The notes under the pieces were generated by a model that saw nothing but the letters and a program-made list of their open reading frames with translations, ran no database searches and had not been told where the DNA came from. A stretch of 64,000 nucleotides of DNA, taken from positions 2,418,001-2,482,000 of the forward strand of contig JACJYL010000001.1 of NCBI GenBank assembly GCA_020636105.1, read 5' to 3'. Origin of the DNA: Lewinellaceae bacterium (lineage in GTDB: Bacteria > Bacteroidota > Bacteroidia > Chitinophagales > Saprospiraceae). Positions within the stretch are counted from its first letter, which is position 1. Every line of letters starts with the position of its first letter. Both the position numbers and the translations under genes were made by a program. Below, piece after piece: positions 9,393 to 17,321 of this stretch.

Positions 9393-9412
9393 GCTATTTG
9401 TTGTTTTGTACC

Positions 9413-9460
9413 TATAGTCTGACAACCCAAGAATTGTGAATCTTGACTTGTCAGACTATA
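9413..9460. terminator. Perfect 13-bp inverted repeat, possible terminator
   Basis: TATAGTCTGACAA (9413-9425) pairs exactly with TTGTCAGACTATA (9448-9460) around a 22-nt loop. It lies just after the 9505-10074 gene in its direction of transcription. There is no strong T-run, so the terminator role is tentative. Confidence 0.45.
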
Positions 9461-9490
9461 GCTTAAAAATTCACCCCTATGTAAATGTTT
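9448..9490. repeat. 43-bp duplication of an outer-membrane gene 3' end
   Basis: These 43 bases recur exactly at 10118-10160, where they form the last ~9 codons (IYIGVNF and stop) and 3' flank of the 10133-10783 gene. Here no gene is attached, so a copy of that gene's end was left downstream of its neighbour, perhaps after loss of a duplicated gene. Confidence 0.85.
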
Positions 9491-9504
9491 TAAGGCATCC
9501 ATTT

Positions 9505-10074
9505 TTAAAACCAATTAAATCCTAATCCAATAGAGAGCACTACAGCGTCTCGATCTTTATCATTATCTAAATTAGTCCATCCCATCTGCAGTTGGGTTTG
9601 AAGGTTTAGCGCAAAGTTTTTCTTTTGCACTAATTCATACCCTGTACTGAAGGCAACTGCTCCACCAAAATTCCAATCTTCATCTTTAATGTTGTCTTCA
9701 TAGATTGCTGGAAAATCCATAGCTAGACCTGCACCAGCATTTACCCACCATCGGTCTTTTACCCAATATTGAACAGATGGCATAAATGCATCAAAACTTC
9801 GGTCTTTACCTTGATATTCGTAGCTCATTCCAGAATACGATCCTAGAATAGCCAGGCGATCATTGATCATCCAACCCAATTTCAAATTAGGAAAACTGCC
9901 ACCGCCTTGAGCTTCGTCGAAAGGAACTTCTTGATCACTATCAGATATACTGATGACACCACCGCCTATTCCAAAACCAATAACAAATCCTTTTCTTTCA
10001 ATTTGGTTGGTCTCGTTTTGACCATAAGAGAGAAGCGTACAAAATGTAAATACAAAAATTAATGAGTTTTTCAT
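9505..10074 (-). CDS. Outer-membrane beta-barrel protein
   Basis: 189 residues. A signal peptide (MKNSLIFVFTFCTLLSYGQN) precedes alternating aromatic/glycine strands (GFVIGFGIGGG, NLKLGWMINDRLAILGSYSG, WWVNAGAGLAMDF, FALNLQTQLQMGW) and ends in the aromatic FNWF, as expected for a small outer-membrane barrel. Function unknown. Precedes the similar-sized barrel gene's shared 3' segment, so the two genes may be related by duplication. Confidence 0.75.
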   Translation of the reverse strand: MKNSLIFVFTFCTLLSYGQNETNQIERKGFVIGFGIGGGVISISDSDQEVPFDEAQGGGSFPNLKLGWMINDRLAILGSYSGMSYEYQGKDRSFDAFMPSVQYWVKDRWWVNAGAGLAMDFPAIYEDNIKDEDWNFGGAVAFSTGYELVQKKNFALNLQTQLQMGWTNLDNDKDRDAVVLSIGLGFNWF

Positions 10075-10132
10075 TTTTAATATTTTTAATCGTTATATAA
10101 AAAGTAATTGATTTTATTTGTCAGACTATAGC

Positions 10133-10783
10133 TTAAAAATTCACCCCTATGTAAATGTTTGGCTCAAAAAGAAAGTAGTTTCTCCATTTATCGTCCAACT
10201 TCTTAAATCCATCGGGAGCATTGTTATCAAACATCCAGTGCTGACTATGAACCTGTGGTTCTATGAAAAATCGTTTTTTCTTACCAATTGAGATATGGTA
10301 GCCCAAGTGATACGAATTATAAAGTTTAAAACCATTTCCAATTTTGTCACCGTTTAGATCCAGGTAGGTTTGAAATTGCGGTAGAACTTCTACAGTTGCA
10401 AATAGCCCCTTCCATAGCATACGTTGGTATGTTATACCTATTCCTGTTTCTCGCACATGTCCTGGATAGAATTCACTTTCTGTCTCTAACTTATCCAATA
10501 GACCATCCCACCATGTGATTCCCATTGGTTGAAACAATCGCCAGGTGGCAAACTTCAGTCCTATGATGTTCTTATTATCCAGGTTGCGCTTTACATGAAG
10601 CTCTATGTGTTGTGTATTTTGTTGATCGTCCCAGGAATCCCCGATAGGATCTGTTATAATAAAATAAGGTAGACTTACCCTGTACTTATGGGCTACTTCA
10701 GTTTCTTTATCTACTGGTGAGTTTTTTTGAGCAAAAGCACTAAGTGTGCAAAAAAATAAAAGAATTGCAAATAGATTTTTCAT
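10133..10783 (-). CDS. Exported beta-strand protein, probably outer membrane
   Basis: 216 residues with signal peptide (MKNLFAILLFFCTLSAFAQK) and C-terminal aromatic strands (NYFLFEPNIYIGVNF). The body has amphipathic strands (NIIGLKFATWRLFQPMG, LFATVEVLPQFQTYL, YHLGYHISIGKKKRFFIEPQ). Likely an outer-membrane barrel. No family name. Its stop-proximal 43 bp are duplicated at 9448-9490. Confidence 0.7.
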   Translation of the reverse strand: MKNLFAILLFFCTLSAFAQKNSPVDKETEVAHKYRVSLPYFIITDPIGDSWDDQQNTQHIELHVKRNLDNKNIIGLKFATWRLFQPMGITWWDGLLDKLETESEFYPGHVRETGIGITYQRMLWKGLFATVEVLPQFQTYLDLNGDKIGNGFKLYNSYHLGYHISIGKKKRFFIEPQVHSQHWMFDNNAPDGFKKLDDKWRNYFLFEPNIYIGVNF

Positions 10784-10998
10784 GATATTAATAGTTTTTT
10801 TTTAAAAAATTCCGATTGCTACAAAGCCCCTCCCATTATCGTTAGTTTATTTAGTAAAGGTGAAAGGAATCATCATCTGATGATTATTTACTCTGCTTTA
10901 TCGATTTGATAGTGCAAAGATGAAGTGGAAAGAAAGGTGAATCGTCCTGAAATGTAATTGCGGACTTTATAGTGAGATTTGGGACTTTTTAAACAGGC

Positions 10999-12804
10999 TT
11001 AAATTTGATTAGACCTCAACCAAGCTTTCGGTGTCATACCTTCGATTTTTTTAAAGAAAGTATTGAATACCGATTTAGAATTAAAGCCGCTTTCATAAGC
11101 TAGTGCTAAAAGGGTAAGGTGGCTATTGGCAGAATTTAGGGCATTCTCTTTGAAGTTTTCCAAACGAAGACTATTGATGTATTCATTGAAGTTTTGGCCA
11201 ATTCGTTCATTCAGCAACCAGGAAAGCTTGTTACTGCTAATGTTCAAGTTTTCGGCTAGCGAGCGTAAAGATAAAGATGGGTTTTGAAACCACTTTTCTT
11301 CCTTCATTCCTTTTTCAATAAGTTCTAAAATCTTGTCGATTTCAGCAGCCGACAATAAGGCCTTGGGAGGGTCAATTCGTATTTGTTTTTCGGGGTCAGT
11401 TGGCAATAGCTCTATACGGAAAGTGGCTTGCAGTAAATCCTGGAACCTCTGATACCGGTGTAATGGTTTAAGCAGCGGAATATTCATAAAGTTTATGATT
11501 TGACCGGTACGCATCCTGACGTTTTCTTCTAAAAAGTCCAATGCCATTTCGTGTTTGTCCAAATGGACCAACAAAAAAAGTTGCCAGGGAAAAAGCGCTC
11601 CCCCAGAATCCTCTTTTATCATTGAGCTAACCCTGCTGATATCAACATCGATCTTATCGTCTGGATTTACCAATTTGTATAATACTCTGCATTCTTCTGG
11701 TCTCTCTGCCAAAGGAGTTTTATCTAAGAAGTCATTTAGTTTTTCGTAATCTTTTGTAAGAATTAAGCACAGTTGTTTTAGTGCAATGGGATGTGTAAAA
11801 CCTGGGTTGATGCTCAATGAGGTCTCTATACATTCTAAAGCTTTCGTGTAGTCCTCGTTTAAATAATGAATATTTGCTTTGGTAAAATAATGATTCGGAG
11901 ATAAAGGATTTATTTTTAAAATATTATCAGTATGCCAATGCGCTTTTTCGAAATAGCCGACTGCTGTATACAATTCGCATAAACCTTCTTCTGCTTCCGT
12001 ATAGGATGGATTAAATTCTATTGCTTTTAGAAAATATTTTTGCCCCTTGATGAAATCCCATTGGCCCCAAAAGGACAATGTCGCTTTACTGAAATTCCCT
12101 ACATAGGATTGTTTGTCCAGCTTAAAACCTTTGCTGAGCTTCTCTTCTGACATCTGCAACAAGCCTTTATTATTTCCCCATGATCCGGACATGGCATAAC
12201 AATACGCCAAACCAAAGTAAGGCAAAGCAAATGAGGGATCTATCGCTACACACTGTTCATAGAGTTCCACTGCATTTGCGATTCCTGGTCCATCCCACAT
12301 TAAATGCTGATAGCGACCTTTAAGATAAAGGTTGTAGGCCTCCATATTTTGTGTAGGCGCTTCAATTAGATGTTCCTGAATATTGAGGTGACCAAAATTT
12401 TCTCGAATCTGGTCAGCAATGAGTAAACTTATTTCATCTTGTAGTGCAAATATGTCTTCCAAATTCCGATCAAAATTCTTTGACCAGAAGTGAGTGCCGT
12501 CATTAGTACTGATTAACTGCGCTGTAATGCGAACCCTTTTTTTGAATTTCCGGACACTCCCCTCCAAAACAGTACTTACTCCTAACTGACCACCAATGGT
12601 TCGCACATCTATATTTTTATTCTTAAATGCAAAAGAGGATGTGCGGGCAATGACTTTCAAGCCCTTCACTGTGGTTAGGGCGTTGATTATTTCTTCAGTT
12701 ATGCCATCGCTGAAGTATTCGTTCTCAGGGTCGGCACTCATATTAACAAAAGGGAGAACCGCAATGGACTTATTGGATGATGACATGGGTAGATGGTTGC
12801 TCAT
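10999..12804 (-). CDS. TPR-containing AraC-type transcriptional regulator
   Basis: 601 residues in three parts. Residues ~10-135 form the adenylate-cyclase-associated/TolB-like (FlgO-like) region: KSIAVLPFVNMSADPENEYF, SDGITEEIINAL, VLEGSVRKFKKRVRITAQLI, GTHFWSKNFDRNLEDIFALQ. Residues ~150-440 are TPR-like helical repeats (AYNLYLKGRYQHL, FNPSYTEAEEGLCELYTAVG). Residues ~500-601 are an AraC helix-turn-helix (SLAENLNISSNKLSWLLNER; GFNSKSVFNTFFKKIEGMTP). No signal peptide. It may control the outer-membrane genes 200 bp downstream (inference). Confidence 0.85.
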   Translation of the reverse strand: MSNHLPMSSSNKSIAVLPFVNMSADPENEYFSDGITEEIINALTTVKGLKVIARTSSFAFKNKNIDVRTIGGQLGVSTVLEGSVRKFKKRVRITAQLISTNDGTHFWSKNFDRNLEDIFALQDEISLLIADQIRENFGHLNIQEHLIEAPTQNMEAYNLYLKGRYQHLMWDGPGIANAVELYEQCVAIDPSFALPYFGLAYCYAMSGSWGNNKGLLQMSEEKLSKGFKLDKQSYVGNFSKATLSFWGQWDFIKGQKYFLKAIEFNPSYTEAEEGLCELYTAVGYFEKAHWHTDNILKINPLSPNHYFTKANIHYLNEDYTKALECIETSLSINPGFTHPIALKQLCLILTKDYEKLNDFLDKTPLAERPEECRVLYKLVNPDDKIDVDISRVSSMIKEDSGGALFPWQLFLLVHLDKHEMALDFLEENVRMRTGQIINFMNIPLLKPLHRYQRFQDLLQATFRIELLPTDPEKQIRIDPPKALLSAAEIDKILELIEKGMKEEKWFQNPSLSLRSLAENLNISSNKLSWLLNERIGQNFNEYINSLRLENFKENALNSANSHLTLLALAYESGFNSKSVFNTFFKKIEGMTPKAWLRSNQI

Positions 12805-12875
12805 TTTTCACTATACTTCATCATGGCTTCTACGAACTGACATTGAATTTTTAATGATTTCTCTTTTAATTGGCT

Positions 12876-12952
12876 ACAACGTCCAGTGGATGCGTCGTAC
12901 TTTTTTGTGTTGCGCCCGCGGCAAAAAAGTATGACCGTCATCCACATTGTGT
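12876..12952. repeat. attC-like imperfect palindrome 1
   Basis: ACAAC (12876) opens a long palindrome. GTGGATG pairs with CATCCAC and GTACTTTTTTG with CAAAAAAGTAT; the centre is TGTTGCGCCCGCGG; the right flank is ATTGTG. The same central sequence, with one change, sits in the palindrome at 24373-24442. Lies upstream of the TPR/AraC gene. Unpaired bases on one arm resemble extrahelical bases of integron attC sites. Confidence 0.55.
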
Positions 12953-12984
12953 GTGCCTTGAATGGTAAATATATCCTTTTTCTT

Positions 12985-13178
12985 GGAAGGATGCAATTGA
13001 AGAAGTTCAGTTGACTAGGGAGTGAAAGCCTCCTATACACTTGGGTAACGCCAAGAAGTATTAGCAAGCCGCAAAGCCTGCCCCGTACACACCGTGTCGG
13101 GGGTGGTTCGGGGTGACCCTTACACTGAAGTAAGCGGGACTGCAAAGGTCGGTTCGGAGGAATACGAACTGGATGTGG
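12985..13178 (+). other. Possible group II intron RNA fragment
   Basis: The stretch has the texture of group II intron domain I: GAGTGAAAGCCTCC, GGTAACGCCAAGAAG, a GC-rich hairpin CCCCGTACACACCGTGTCGGGG, GGTTCGGGGTGACCC, GAAGTAAGC, and GACTGCAAAGGTC. No intron-encoded protein follows: the sequence runs straight into an IS91-type remnant, so this would be a 5' piece only. Identified by resemblance, without a covariance-model search. Confidence 0.45.
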
Positions 13179-13179
13179 A

Positions 13180-13560
13180 TAAATTACTTCGATTTTGACA
13201 AAAACCTCCACATCATCACCATCCGTAATAGTAAAGGTCACAAAACCAGGACTGTTCCTTATGGTGATCAGTTGCGCAATACCTTGCGTCAATACTGCAT
13301 TGCTCGAGGTAGTGTTCCCACAAACACAATCATTGAAAAAAGTATTCAAAGTTTTTTTCCTCAAACAAATGCGCGGGGCGGTTGAACAAGGGCTTTAAAT
13401 ATTACCGCCCGATTTTCCTTCCAAGCCTGCCCGCTATCATCCGTGGAAAGAAAACCTTTATGCTAAGGATTGGGTGGTACACACCAAAAAGCCTTTTGCC
13501 GGAGTTTAACATGTGGTTAAATACCTCGCCCGGTATTCTCATTTATGTTTACCTGGCAGA
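13180..13560 (+). mobile_element. IS91-type remnant A (recombinase/transposase fusion)
   Basis: Plus-strand remnant. About 60 codons from ~13186 encode a piece of a tyrosine recombinase (NYFDFDKNLHIITIRNSKGH, KTRTVPYGDQLRNTLRQYC), then after position ~13345 the frame changes to an IS91-type transposase piece (KPARYHPWKENLYAKDWVVH, TKKPFAGV, stop, HVVKYLARYSH). It is nearly identical to 22892-23255 and has the same recombinase-to-transposase joint. Degenerate (stop inside the transposase piece, frameshifts), so inactive. Confidence 0.8.
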
Positions 13561-13692
13561 AATCACAGGCAAAAGGCTTAAAAAAGTGCTGTATTTTGTA
13601 AATAACTTTCTCTAATATTTAATGATAAACCACTCTTTTTAACCCCAACAGGGCAAGTAATCCCAATAAATCTCTATAAACCTTCCTCTATA

Positions 13693-13815
13693 AAATTCCT
13701 GCCTTGAATCGAAAACCCATAAAGGATTTTTCTTTCACTTCCGGCTACGCTTCGTCTGAAGACAGGTCCAACAAAGTCCGAAATCACGGTTGCACCAGTA
13801 ACTTCAGCCTTTAAT
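13693..13815. repeat. Mobile-remnant end repeat, copy A
   Basis: A ~120-bp block beginning ATTCCTGCCTTGAATCGAAA and ending CAGCCTTTAATATT. It recurs at 16312-16429 (interrupted by an IS) and 23639-23753, and its last 14 bp also at 5493-5507. The stop codon of the 13811-14440 gene lies inside the end of this block, so the insertion reached that gene's 3' end. Bases 13561-13692 before it hold no recognisable feature. Confidence 0.85.
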
Positions 13816-14440
13816 ATTGTGTGTAGTTATATTTCTTTTCAAATTCTCTTTTTAGTGTATTTAGTTTTTTAACTATCACATCTCGGTTTTTACTGGATTT
13901 AACCCATTTTGGTAAATTGGTTATCATCGAATATTTATGCCTACCATCATCTTCTCTCAGTTTAGCATTAACATATTCCATTAAATATTCTAAGTGGTCG
14001 ATATTATAAAGCCAAAGAACATTGTCTTTTACACTTGTTTTAAGCCACAAGTCAAACCCAAAATATGGGTCAGTAGGTTTATCATTTCGGTATCGATACC
14101 ATTGAATCTCATATTCTCTTGTATGCTTGCAGATATCACATGTTATTTCTGATATTTCATATGGTTCTTTGGTCGGTCGTGTTGAGTGAGATACTGCACT
14201 TCCACAATTTCCACACGCTCGGTTAATAAACCCCTGGACATAGCCTGACCAATTTTTATCTTCCGTTTCTTGAAATCCACAGTGTTTGCAGTTACAAACA
14301 GATTTATGCCCCCTTGGAAAAGGAAGAGTGTACTTTGGGAGTTCTGTTTTTACCAATGCTGGTTTAGAGCACTTTGGACATTTCACCCAAATCTCTTCAC
14401 TAAAATACACTGTCGGATATGCAGGTTTATTGAATCTCAT
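13811..14440 (-). CDS. Zinc-ribbon protein, hypothetical
   Basis: 209 residues from the ATG at 14440 (MRFNKPAYPTVYF). A longer frame to 14494 would begin inside an attC-like palindrome with a TTG codon, so I rejected it. Paired cysteines (WVKCPKCSKPA; CNCKHCGF; ACGNCGS; TCDICKH) form about two zinc ribbons. The C-terminal half is basic and helical (KSSKNRDVIVKKLNTLKREF). Nucleic-acid binding is plausible but not shown. The last codons and stop overlap the mobile repeat end, so the original C-terminus may have been altered. Confidence 0.7.
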   Translation of the reverse strand: MRFNKPAYPTVYFSEEIWVKCPKCSKPALVKTELPKYTLPFPRGHKSVCNCKHCGFQETEDKNWSGYVQGFINRACGNCGSAVSHSTRPTKEPYEISEITCDICKHTREYEIQWYRYRNDKPTDPYFGFDLWLKTSVKDNVLWLYNIDHLEYLMEYVNAKLREDDGRHKYSMITNLPKWVKSSKNRDVIVKKLNTLKREFEKKYNYTQY

Positions 14441-14453
14441 TTTTCTAATTGTA

Positions 14454-14582
14454 CACAACGATTTGCATATGGTGCATGCCGCATTTTGACCCAATTAATT
14501 TTCAAGTTACGACAAAATATATTTATAAGACCATTTTTCATATTTACAACTAATTGCGGCATGCACTATATTTTTTGTTGTG
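14454..14582. repeat. attC-like palindrome 2 (long loop)
   Basis: CACAAC ... GTGCATGCCGCA pairs with TGCGGCATGCAC ... GTTGTG across a ~75-nt AT-rich middle. The outer AAC/GTT pair and the inner 12-bp arms with unequal spacers on the two sides resemble an attC site of the VCR type. It sits between two same-strand cassette-sized genes. Confidence 0.55.
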
Positions 14583-14591
14583 GGTAGTTTT

Positions 14592-14972
14592 TTAATCATG
14601 AACAAAGAATGAGTCTGTTTCTTCACCATTATCAATCATTTTTATCTCAATATCATATAATTGGTCAATTAGTTTTTCTTTCATTTGGTTGTCAAACTCA
14701 GGAAGTTCTATATTTTCAATCTCATCTATAACCTTATCTCCATAGTGTAACTTCTCTGAGACTATTTTTTCAATCAATATTTTTAATTCAGGTGATGGAA
14801 CTTCATCTTCAGATTTATGCCAAATAAATTCTTGTTTTTCTTCAAGGTTTGAATTGTTATAAATTGCGAATCCACTAATTGAATTCTCATTTTCTTCAAT
14901 CAATTCAATTTTCTCAACTCCGTATAATTTGAGAAAGGATTTCAAAAAATTTAACCTCTTAGATTCTCTCAT
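14592..14972 (-). CDS. Small acidic hypothetical protein
   Basis: 126 residues, strongly acidic (EKIELIEENENSIS; DEVPSPELKILIEKIVSEK; IEIKMIDNGEETDSFFVHD). No signal peptide, membrane segment or known motif. The ATG at 14972 gives MRESKRLNFLKSFLKLYGVE. Bounded on both sides by attC-like palindromes, so it looks like a single-gene cassette. Confidence 0.65.
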   Translation of the reverse strand: MRESKRLNFLKSFLKLYGVEKIELIEENENSISGFAIYNNSNLEEKQEFIWHKSEDEVPSPELKILIEKIVSEKLHYGDKVIDEIENIELPEFDNQMKEKLIDQLYDIEIKMIDNGEETDSFFVHD

Positions 14973-14986
14973 TTTTGTATTGCTTC

Positions 14987-15024
14987 CTTAACGTTTTGCC
15001 TGCATGCTCCGGACCGACGTTAGG
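14987..15024. repeat. Short attC-like site 3
   Basis: CCTTAACGTTTTG on the left faces GACGTTAGG on the right around GCATGC. The edges match AACG/CGTT. It is short (~38 bp), hence low confidence, but it again lies between two same-strand small genes. Confidence 0.35.
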
Positions 15025-15054
15025 AGATATGGAGGTATGGAGATATGCAGGATG

Positions 15055-15981
15055 TTACATGACTTTTATTCTTTGTATAAATTCAAAAGTCAATTTCTGA
15101 ATTTCTTGTGAAGGAGAATAAAATCCAATCTTTTTGATATATTCATAGATCCTGTTTAATTCTGGATCATCTGTAAAATTTAATATTTCCTGCATAATAT
15201 TGAATTCACGAAACCAAACACGATTTGAAATATTATAGAATTCGTCTGTTTTGTCGTAAAGGTTTAATTGTTCAATTAGCTTATTTAAAATCTCTGGGTC
15301 TTTTCTTTTACGTATAAGACCTACAATAAAAACATCATTGTATTCAAAATTCAATTTATCTAAAAAGTAAAGTCTCAATTGTTTTTTTTGACTTTTCGAT
15401 AATTTATATTTTTTTTTTCTTTTGTACTTGTTAGTTTTTGAATCAAACTCATAAAAAGGCCCCATTACAGAAAAGCCTGTTATACCTGTATAACGTGTTG
15501 TATCATTAATCATACATTTCAAATACCATTCGATGGTTTTCTTACGTCGCTTCTTGTTGTGACTAATTTCATCAATTTGAACGAATTCCTTAATTCTTTT
15601 TAATCTAATATCATTATCAGAATTACTAAGATTTATTATCCAACAATTATCAGTTAGGTATTTTGATGTATCTAATTTATGAGTGCGAAGAAAAAATAGT
15701 ATGTGGACTTGATTAATCGCTTTAATGTCAAAGTTGAAAGGAACAAATGCTTGAACTTGCTTATGTTTTGATTTTCCTTTAATTTCTTGTTGAATATTAA
15801 TGTTTATTAGAAAGCTATTCTCTTTCGTCTTTACAATGTCGAGCTTGTTTTCTTCGATTGTTCCAATTATCACCAGGTCACTCCCCTTAGTTAGACCATC
15901 TAAAGTTCCTCCACAACCGTAACTAGCATAAAGCTGCACTGTTATTAAAAAACAAGCAATTAAAATTATCGATTTTTTCAT
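15055..15981 (-). CDS. Exported hypothetical protein
   Basis: 308 residues from the ATG at 15981, chosen because it opens a signal peptide (MKKSIILIACFLITVQLYA) followed by SYGCGGTLDGLTKGSDLVII. The upstream 28 codons (to 16065) are arginine/glutamate-rich and unlikely to be translated. The region VIIGTIEENK ... LININIQQEIKGKSKH ... HILFFLRTH is a beta-rich domain seen in many exported Bacteroidota proteins. The lysine-rich segment KTNKYKRKKKYKLSKSQKKQ follows. Function unknown. Confidence 0.7.
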   Translation of the reverse strand: MKKSIILIACFLITVQLYASYGCGGTLDGLTKGSDLVIIGTIEENKLDIVKTKENSFLININIQQEIKGKSKHKQVQAFVPFNFDIKAINQVHILFFLRTHKLDTSKYLTDNCWIINLSNSDNDIRLKRIKEFVQIDEISHNKKRRKKTIEWYLKCMINDTTRYTGITGFSVMGPFYEFDSKTNKYKRKKKYKLSKSQKKQLRLYFLDKLNFEYNDVFIVGLIRKRKDPEILNKLIEQLNLYDKTDEFYNISNRVWFREFNIMQEILNFTDDPELNRIYEYIKKIGFYSPSQEIQKLTFEFIQRIKVM

Positions 15982-16194
15982 TTTCTCAATGTCATGTAAC
16001 TCAAAGGAATGTCTACGCTTCTCCCCCTCACTTCTTTCTCCCGACACAACCTCCTGCGTAGACATTTGACTTTGTCGAATCTCCGATTTCAGTTGGACCT
16101 GCCTTCAGGCGAACCCGTTGCCGGGCTGCTGGAAAACGATCTTATAGGGAACTCCTTTGATCTGATTTTTTAAAATCTTACCCTAATTTACACT

Positions 16195-16429
16195 TAAAAA
16201 ACACTATATTTTATCAATAATTAGCTGTTACAAAACACGCTTTTTACTCAAAATCACCTCAGGAAAACAGCTTCTATATCTCGCCTTATTTCCAAAAATA
16301 CTTCGAGTGTATTCCTGCCTTGAATCGAAAACCCATAAAGGATTTTTCTTTCACTTCCGGCTACGCTTCGTCTGAAGACAGGTCCAACAAAGTCCGAATA
16401 GTCGGTTGCACCAGACTATTCAGCCTTTA
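16195..16429. repeat. Mobile-remnant end repeat, copy B
   Basis: Shares with 23523-23753 a longer block (ACTATATTTTATCAATAATT onward) that includes the ~120-bp end repeat. It is cut at 16429 by the IS5-family insertion and resumes at 17304 with TTAATATT. The preceding bases 16066-16194 contain no gene. Confidence 0.85.
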
Positions 16430-17303
16430 GAGTATGTCTAAAAATTTAAATTTGTAGATCATTCCAAGCGATATAAAATTGTTTGGCAATTCTGCCAAAG
16501 TACCCACGCTTCGGAACTTTCTGTTGTTTTTTCGTGATCCTTGTCCAATCGGCGAAAGTAATTGAACCGCCCGAAGGTCTGTTCGGTAACCCAGCGCCAC
16601 TTCACATGAACAAACCCTTTTGCACTTGGGGGCTTTGATGAAAGCTCTACTTCTACTCCTAACAGATTCTCATATACCCAATCCATGAAGATAATTTTAT
16701 AAGCAGCATCTGCCAGTATTATTTCTAACCGGTGCAAGTATCCAACCAGAGGCTCGACTACCTGGTGCGCCATTGCTCCGTCTGCATGATTAGCCGCATG
16801 GACAACTATCCCCCAAACTAAACCTAAAGTATCTGTGATGATATGACGCTTTCGCCCATTAACACGCTTGTTTCCGTCAATTCCTTTTTCTATATTCACA
16901 AATGGTCCTGATTTAACAGACTGACTATCAATACTTAGCATGCTGGGCGTTTCTTCTTTTCCCTGTCGCTTCCTTTCCTTTCGATTCAATCCTTCATTTA
17001 ATTTTTGCAGTGTTCCATCCTTTTGCCATTTTTGAAAATAATAATATACACTTTTCCAGGGAGGAAATTCTCCCGGAAGATTTCTCCATTGGCTGCCAAT
17101 TCTTAATATCCAAAAAATTGCGTCTACCACTTCTCGCAAATCATATTTGCGTTTTCTTTTGATAGGTAAATATTCTTTTATAATTTCCCACTGGGAATCA
17201 GTTAGTCGCTCATATTGAGTTTGCATTGACTTGGGTTTTAGTCTACCACAAGTTTAATAACTGGTTCCCATTTTTCCAAAGACTTCAATTTTTAGACATA
17301 CTC
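16430..17303 (-). mobile_element. IS5-family insertion sequence, intact
   Basis: 874-bp element with 17-bp perfect terminal inverted repeats (GAGTATGTCTAAAAATT at both ends) and a 3-bp target duplication TTA (16427-16429 and 17304-17306). It sits inside a copy of the CAGCCTTTAATATT repeat end; removing it with one TTA restores the exact sequence seen at the other copies. TNA targets are known for the ISL2/IS1031 side of IS5. The clean structure points to a recent insertion. Confidence 0.95.
16459..17226 (-). CDS. IS5-family transposase
   Basis: 255 residues, the usual length. The N-terminal DUF4096-type region (YERLTDSQWEIIKEYLP; REVVDAIFWILRIGSQWRNL) is followed by the DDE catalytic core: D in LSIDSQSVKSG (~98), D in IILADAAYKI (~173) and E in WVTEQTFGRFNYFRRLDKD (~218). 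All three acids are present and there is no frameshift, so the enzyme is probably functional. It cuts and pastes its own element. Confidence 0.95.
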   Translation of the reverse strand: MQTQYERLTDSQWEIIKEYLPIKRKRKYDLREVVDAIFWILRIGSQWRNLPGEFPPWKSVYYYFQKWQKDGTLQKLNEGLNRKERKRQGKEETPSMLSIDSQSVKSGPFVNIEKGIDGNKRVNGRKRHIITDTLGLVWGIVVHAANHADGAMAHQVVEPLVGYLHRLEIILADAAYKIIFMDWVYENLLGVEVELSSKPPSAKGFVHVKWRWVTEQTFGRFNYFRRLDKDHEKTTESSEAWVLWQNCQTILYRLE

Positions 17304-17321
17304 TTAATATTCCTCGCAGTA

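Noticed and set aside
12801..13364. 187-codon minus-strand frame
   Set aside because: It crosses the attC-like palindrome, the intron-like fragment and the antisense of the recombinase remnant; composition is not protein-like.
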